A DNA stretch of 64,000 nt from Burkholderiaceae bacterium (GTDB taxonomy: Bacteria > Pseudomonadota > Gammaproteobacteria > Burkholderiales > Burkholderiaceae_C): the NCBI GenBank assembly GCA_024235995.1, contig JACKLI010000001.1:310001-374000 (forward strand). The letters are read 5' to 3'. The notes beneath the pieces were generated by a model. That model searched no databases. It saw only the letters and a list, made by a program, of their open reading frames with translations, and had not been told where the DNA came from. The translations under genes and the position numbers were made by a program. Positions 60,578-64,000 of the stretch are shown here, piece after piece (position 1 is the first letter of the stretch; each line of letters starts with the position of its first letter).

Positions 60578-61000
60578 ATGAGAATCCTGTTGGCCGTCGA
60601 CGGCAGCGCCTACACCAAGAAGATGCTGGCCTATCTGGCCGCGCACCCCGAGTTCCTGGCCGACGTGAGCTCCATCACAGCCCTCACGGTGCAGCCGATG
60701 CTGCCGCCGCGCGCCCGCGCCACGCTGGGCAAGGAGGTGGTGGACAGCTACCACGCCGACGAGGCGGCCAAGGTGCTGGACCCGGTGGTCAAGTACCTGA
60801 GCCGCCAGAACCTCAAGCCCAAGACGGCCTGGAAGGTCGGCCCCGCCGGCGAGACCATCGCCAAGTTCGCCGAGGCCGGCAAGTTCGACCTGATCATCAT
60901 GGGCTCGCACGGCCAGAGCGCCCTGAGCAACCTGGTAATGGGCTCGGTGGCCACCCGGGTGCTGGCGCGCTGCAAGGTGCCGGTGCTGCTGGTGCGCTGA
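60578..61000 (+). CDS. Universal stress protein (UspA family)
   Basis: 140 residues. N-terminal MRILLAVDGSAYTKKMLAYL (nucleotide-binding strand and helix) and the C-terminal signature GSHGQSALSNLVMGSVATRV with the G..G.........GS pattern of ATP-binding Usp proteins. It acts in stress tolerance; the exact role is not predictable. The ATG at 60578 is behind TTGCGAGGACCCC. It is convergent with the hydrolase gene, with a repeat copy in between. Confidence 0.93.
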   Translation: MRILLAVDGSAYTKKMLAYLAAHPEFLADVSSITALTVQPMLPPRARATLGKEVVDSYHADEAAKVLDPVVKYLSRQNLKPKTAWKVGPAGETIAKFAEAGKFDLIIMGSHGQSALSNLVMGSVATRVLARCKVPVLLVR

Positions 61001-61030
61001 GGCCTGCAAGGCAGGCGCCGGCTGGGTCAT

Positions 61031-61092
61031 GAGCATCAAAATGCCTTGAAGCCGGCTCCAGACAAGCACAATCAGCTATTCATTCGATAGCT
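61031..61092 (-). repeat. Dispersed ~65-bp element, copy 10 (between usp and hydrolase)
   Basis: On the minus strand: AGCTATCGAATGAATAGCTG, ATTGTGCTTGTCTGGAGCCG, GCTTCAAGGCATTTTGATGC. Complete, intergenic copy between convergent genes, and one of the clearest examples of the family. Confidence 0.85.
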
Positions 61093-61097
61093 CACGC

Positions 61098-61886
61098 TCA
61101 GTGCACGCGCACCGGCTGCGTCCCGCGCAGAAACTCCAGCAGAGCCTGGTCGAAGGCATCGGGCGCCTCCAGGTGCGGCCAGTGGCCCACGCCGGGCAAC
61201 TCGACCAGGGCGCTGCCGCGGATCGCCGCCGCCATCGCCCGCAGCACCGCCGGCGGCGTGACGGGGTCGTGCTCGCCCGCCACCAGCAGGGCCGGCACGC
61301 CGATGTGCGCCAGCGCGGCGCGCCGGTCGAACGCCTGCATGGCGGCCAGTGCGCGCCGCCACGTGGCCGCGCGCACCTGGGCCTGGCAAAAGCGCGCCAG
61401 CTGCAGGCCTTCGGGCAGGGCCTGGGGGCCGCTCAGGCCGGCCACGCGGTCCTGCGCGATGCGCTCCAGGTCGGTGCCGGCGGCCAGGGCCTCCTGGCAC
61501 TGGGCGATGTGGCGCGCGTAGGCGTCGCCCGGCTCGACCGCCGCCGCCGTGGCGGCCAGCACCAGCCGGCCCACCAGGTCGGGTCGGCGCAGCGCAAGTT
61601 CCTGGGCCAGCAGGCCGCCCATACCCTGCCCCACCACGGCGGCCGCGCCGCGGGCGGGAGCCAGCGCCTCGATCAGCGCGATGCAGCGCTCGGCCAGGCC
61701 CTTGAAGGTGTAGGGCTCGATCGGCGCGCTGTAGCCGTAGCCGGGCATGTCCCAGGCCACGGCGCGCCAGCCCAGGCTGGCCAGGGTCTCGACCTGCGGC
61801 GCGAAGGAGCGAAAGCCGCCGCCCGAGCCGTGCAGCAGCAACACCAGCGGGCCCGAGCCCAGCGCGGCGAAGGTCGGCAAAGGCAT
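61098..61886 (-). CDS. Alpha/beta-hydrolase-fold protein lacking the nucleophilic serine
   Basis: 262 residues, complete alpha/beta-hydrolase fold: LVLLLHGSGGGFRSF (oxyanion-hole region), AVAWDMPGYGYS, the acid in LLVAGEHDPVTPP and the His in ELPGVGHWPHLEAP. The nucleophile elbow reads VVGQGMGGLLAQE. Where the family has G-x-S-x-G, this protein has Gly (codon GGT) instead of Ser. It may be inactive as a hydrolase, may use another mechanism, or may serve as a binding protein. The ATG at 61884-61886 gives the best start. It is divergent from the flavin reductase gene, 66 bases apart. Confidence 0.82.
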   Translation of the reverse strand: MPLPTFAALGSGPLVLLLHGSGGGFRSFAPQVETLASLGWRAVAWDMPGYGYSAPIEPYTFKGLAERCIALIEALAPARGAAAVVGQGMGGLLAQELALRRPDLVGRLVLAATAAAVEPGDAYARHIAQCQEALAAGTDLERIAQDRVAGLSGPQALPEGLQLARFCQAQVRAATWRRALAAMQAFDRRAALAHIGVPALLVAGEHDPVTPPAVLRAMAAAIRGSALVELPGVGHWPHLEAPDAFDQALLEFLRGTQPVRVH

Positions 61887-61952
61887 GCGGCCATGGTACG
61901 CCAGCGCCACGCCAGCACGCTGGCGACCCGCTTGCTATCATGGCCGCAGCCC

Positions 61953-62483
61953 ATGACATCGACTCCCGCAGCCGTCGCGGCCCGCCTCTCGCCCACCTCG
62001 TTTCGCGCCGCGCTGGGCATGTTCGCCACCGGCGTGACGGTGGTCACGGCGCGCGCCAGCAACGGCCAGCTGGTGGGGCTGACGGCCAATTCCTTCAACT
62101 CGGTCTCGCTCGATCCGCCGCTGGTGCTGTGGAGCCTGAGCGGGCGCTCGAGCTCGCTGGCGGTGTTTCGCGCCGGCACGCACTACGCCATCAACGTGCT
62201 GGCGGCCGACCAGCTGGAGATGGCGCAGCGCTTTGCCGCGCCGGCACGCGACCGCTGGGCGGGCGTGCGCTGGCGGCACGGCCACGGCGGCGCGCCGCTG
62301 ATCGAGGGGGCGGCGGCGTGCTTCGAATGCCTCAACCGCAGCCGCTACGTCGAGGGCGACCACGTGATCTTCGTCGGCCAGGTGGAGCACTGCAACCATC
62401 GTCCGGGCGCCGTGCCGCTGCTGTTTCACGGCGGGCGCTACTACACCGAGCACGAAGTGCGCGGGCGCAGGGGCGAAACCTGA
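61953..62483 (+). CDS. Flavin reductase-like FMN-binding protein
   Basis: 176 residues. Signatures: FRAALGMFATGVTVVTARAS, VGLTANSFNSVSLDPPLVLW, AINVLAADQLEMAQRFA and the C-terminal FHGGRYYTEH. Short-chain flavin reductases supply reduced FMN or FAD to two-component monooxygenases. No monooxygenase gene is adjacent, so the partner is elsewhere, unless the divergent hydrolase-fold protein is related. The ATG at 61953; a TATCAT box lies 11 bases before it. The EamA gene follows after 2 bases. Confidence 0.9.
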   Translation: MTSTPAAVAARLSPTSFRAALGMFATGVTVVTARASNGQLVGLTANSFNSVSLDPPLVLWSLSGRSSSLAVFRAGTHYAINVLAADQLEMAQRFAAPARDRWAGVRWRHGHGGAPLIEGAAACFECLNRSRYVEGDHVIFVGQVEHCNHRPGAVPLLFHGGRYYTEHEVRGRRGET

Positions 62484-62485
62484 CC

Positions 62486-63394
62486 ATGGAGCGCCGCGAA
62501 CACCTGGACGGGACGGCCAGCGCCATCCTGCTGGCCTGCTGCCTGTTCTGGGGTTTTCAGCAGGTGCTGGTCAAGGCCACGCTGCCCGAGCTGCCGCCGG
62601 TGTTCCAGGCCGGCGTGCGCTTCGTGGGCGCCACATTCATCTTGTGGGGCTGGTGCCGCTGGCGCGGCGTGCCCTTGTTCAAGCGCGACGGCTCGCTGTG
62701 GCCGGGCCTGCTGGTGGGGCTGCTGTTTGCGGGCGAATTCGCCGCCCTGTACCTGGGCCTGCAGCACACCACGGCCTCGCGCCTGACGACCTTTCTGTAC
62801 ACCTCGCCGTTCTGGGTGGCGCTGCTGCTGCCGCTGTTCGTGCCGGCCGAGCGCCTGCGCGGCACGCAGTGGCTGGGCCTGGCCTGCGCCTTTGCGGCCG
62901 TGGCCTTCGCGCTGCGCGAGGGCTTTTTGCACCCCGAGCCGGGCGTGAGCGCCCGCGGCGACCTGCTGGCCCTGCTGGCCGGCGCCCTGTGGGGCCTGAC
63001 CACGGTGACCATCCGCGCCAGCGCGGTGGCGCGCATCGTGGCCGAGAAGGCGCTGTTCTACCAGGTCAGCGTCAGCGCGGTGGCGCTGCCGCTGCTGTCG
63101 CTGGCCTTGGGCGAGACCTGGGCGTGGCACTGGAGCGCGTTCGCCACCGGCTCGCTGCTGCTGCAGACCCTGGTGGGCGCCTTCGCCAGCTACCTGGCCT
63201 GGATGTGGCTGCTGGTGCACTACCCGGCCACCAAGGTCTCGGCCTTCGTGTTTCTCACGCCCATCTTCGCGCTGGTGTTCGGCGCCCTGTGGCTGCGCGA
63301 GCCGATCACGCCCAGCCTGGTGCTGGCGCTGGCGCTGGTGGCCGCGGGCATCGTGCTGGTCAACCGCCGCCAGCCGGCGGCGGGGCGCGCTTAA
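62486..63394 (+). CDS. EamA/DMT-family transporter
   Basis: 302 residues with ten hydrophobic helices in two EamA repeats: ILLACCLFWGFQQVLVKATL at the start, YLGLQHTTASRLTTFLYTSP in the first repeat and LLVHYPATKVSAFVFLTPIF in the second. Third EamA transporter of the window. The gene begins 2 bases after the flavin reductase, so they are co-transcribed. Substrate unknown. Confidence 0.9.
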   Translation: MERREHLDGTASAILLACCLFWGFQQVLVKATLPELPPVFQAGVRFVGATFILWGWCRWRGVPLFKRDGSLWPGLLVGLLFAGEFAALYLGLQHTTASRLTTFLYTSPFWVALLLPLFVPAERLRGTQWLGLACAFAAVAFALREGFLHPEPGVSARGDLLALLAGALWGLTTVTIRASAVARIVAEKALFYQVSVSAVALPLLSLALGETWAWHWSAFATGSLLLQTLVGAFASYLAWMWLLVHYPATKVSAFVFLTPIFALVFGALWLREPITPSLVLALALVAAGIVLVNRRQPAAGRA

Positions 63395-63469
63395 GAGCCC
63401 GCTTGCAAAGGCGGCGCGCCGCCCCCATGCTCTGAACTTGAGGCATGCTGCCGGAAAGGCCTTCGGACG

Positions 63470-64000
63470 ATGGAATTCAAGGACTACTACGACATCCTGG
63501 GCGTGGCCAAGTCGGCCAGCGCCGACGCGGTCAAGAAGGCCTACCGCAAGCTGGCGCGCCAGTACCACCCGGACGTGAGCAAGGCGGCGGACGCCGAAAA
63601 GCGCATGGCCGAGGTCAACGAGGCCTACGCCGTGCTGGGCGACCCCGAAAAGCGCGCCGCCTACGACACGGTGGGCGCGCAGGCCTGGGCGCAGGGCGCG
63701 CGCTCGGGCGACGACGTGCGGCCACCGCCGGGCTGGAACGCAGGCTACGAGTACACCGATGGCCGGCCGGCCGGCGCCGGCGCGCGCTTCAGCGGCAACG
63801 AGGCCGAGTTCAGCGAGTTCTTCGAGCAGATGTTCGGCCGCGCGCATGGCGGGGCGCGCGCGCGTGCCCAGGGCGGCGCGCACGCGGCCATGCGCGGCGA
63901 GGACCAGCACGCGCGCATCGAGCTGGAGCTGATCGACGCCTACCGCGGCGCCGAGCGCCAGCTCAGCCTGCGCAGCGCGCGGCTGGACGCCAGCGGCCAG
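63470..64000 (+). CDS. DnaJ/CbpA-type co-chaperone (runs off the window end)
   Basis: The first 177 residues are present. J domain at 1-70: MEFKDYYDILGVAKSASADA, KLARQYHPDVSKAADAEKRM with the HPD triad that stimulates DnaK. A Gly/Ala-rich stretch follows (~75-140, GWNAGYEYTDGRPAGAGARF, EFFEQMFGRAHGG), and the first C-terminal client-binding strand (QHARIELELIDAYRGAERQL) begins at ~143. No zinc-finger Cys is visible after the J domain, so it is the CbpA type, not DnaJ. The start is the ATG at 63470. Confidence 0.9.
   Translation, partial: MEFKDYYDILGVAKSASADAVKKAYRKLARQYHPDVSKAADAEKRMAEVNEAYAVLGDPEKRAAYDTVGAQAWAQGARSGDDVRPPPGWNAGYEYTDGRPAGAGARFSGNEAEFSEFFEQMFGRAHGGARARAQGGAHAAMRGEDQHARIELELIDAYRGAERQLSLRSARLDASGQ

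Overview
The window is very GC-rich, densely packed chromosomal DNA. Its gene content points to a betaproteobacterium of the order Burkholderiales, most likely Comamonadaceae-like. The pointers are the lptA-lptB-rpoN order, argS followed by a SPOR protein and dsbA, three Bug-type (TctC-like) periplasmic binding proteins beside CoA-transferase genes, a methionine synthase split into two genes, and a GTP-type PEP carboxykinase. The family-level placement is inference. No rRNA, tRNA, CRISPR array, prophage or complete insertion sequence was seen.

Layout. 1-2465: start of malate synthase G, a membrane protein, a LysR regulator and a DUF2214 protein. 2469-6187: two convergent pairs (deacetylase and ArnT-like transferase, facing GtrA-like and GT2 proteins) that together resemble the Bordetella Lgm lipid A glucosamine pathway. 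6258-14914: housekeeping (PsiF-like, argS, frameshifted SPOR protein, dsbA, lptA, lptB, rpoN, thioesterase, RNA methylase). 14916-23391: a LysR regulator divergent from a translationally coupled catabolic operon (two CoA-transferases, two Bug proteins, enoyl-CoA hydratase, AtuA-like protein, PIN protein). 23450-25928: glycolate oxidase subunits glcE and glcF, separated by a 160-base palindrome. 25978-33172: transporters, alr, argG, a VapBC-like toxin-antitoxin pair and a YidB-like protein. 33387-35663: a three-lipoprotein operon and small proteins. 35697-43794: metH C-terminal gene under an S-adenosylhomocysteine riboswitch, ilvA, a PACE transporter, phospholipase A, an EamA transporter and the metH N-terminal gene. 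43813-47194: a GntR regulator divergent from a fumarylacetoacetate-hydrolase/Bug operon. 47295-50470: recQ and a Phd/zeta-like pair. 50753-56666: a glycine-rich IPTL-CTERM protein, a tandem AAA+ ATPase, a mechanosensitive-channel-like protein, a thioesterase and a 45-residue membrane protein. 56843-64000: pckG, small hypotheticals, a phosphoesterase, a universal stress protein, a hydrolase, a flavin reductase, an EamA transporter and the start of a DnaJ/CbpA-type co-chaperone.

Three things stand out. (1) The metH C-terminal gene has an SAH riboswitch whose expression platform can be read directly: the last aptamer strand and the anti-Shine-Dalgarno strand overlap, which predicts an ON switch. 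(2) A ~65-base AT-richer element (core GATAGCTGCT) occurs at least ten times. It lies in frame inside rpoN, recQ, a methylase, a deacetylase and the AtuA-like protein, and it supplies stop codons to two other genes. (3) Several genes have a -10-like box 6-9 bases before the start codon, which suggests frequent leaderless transcription.
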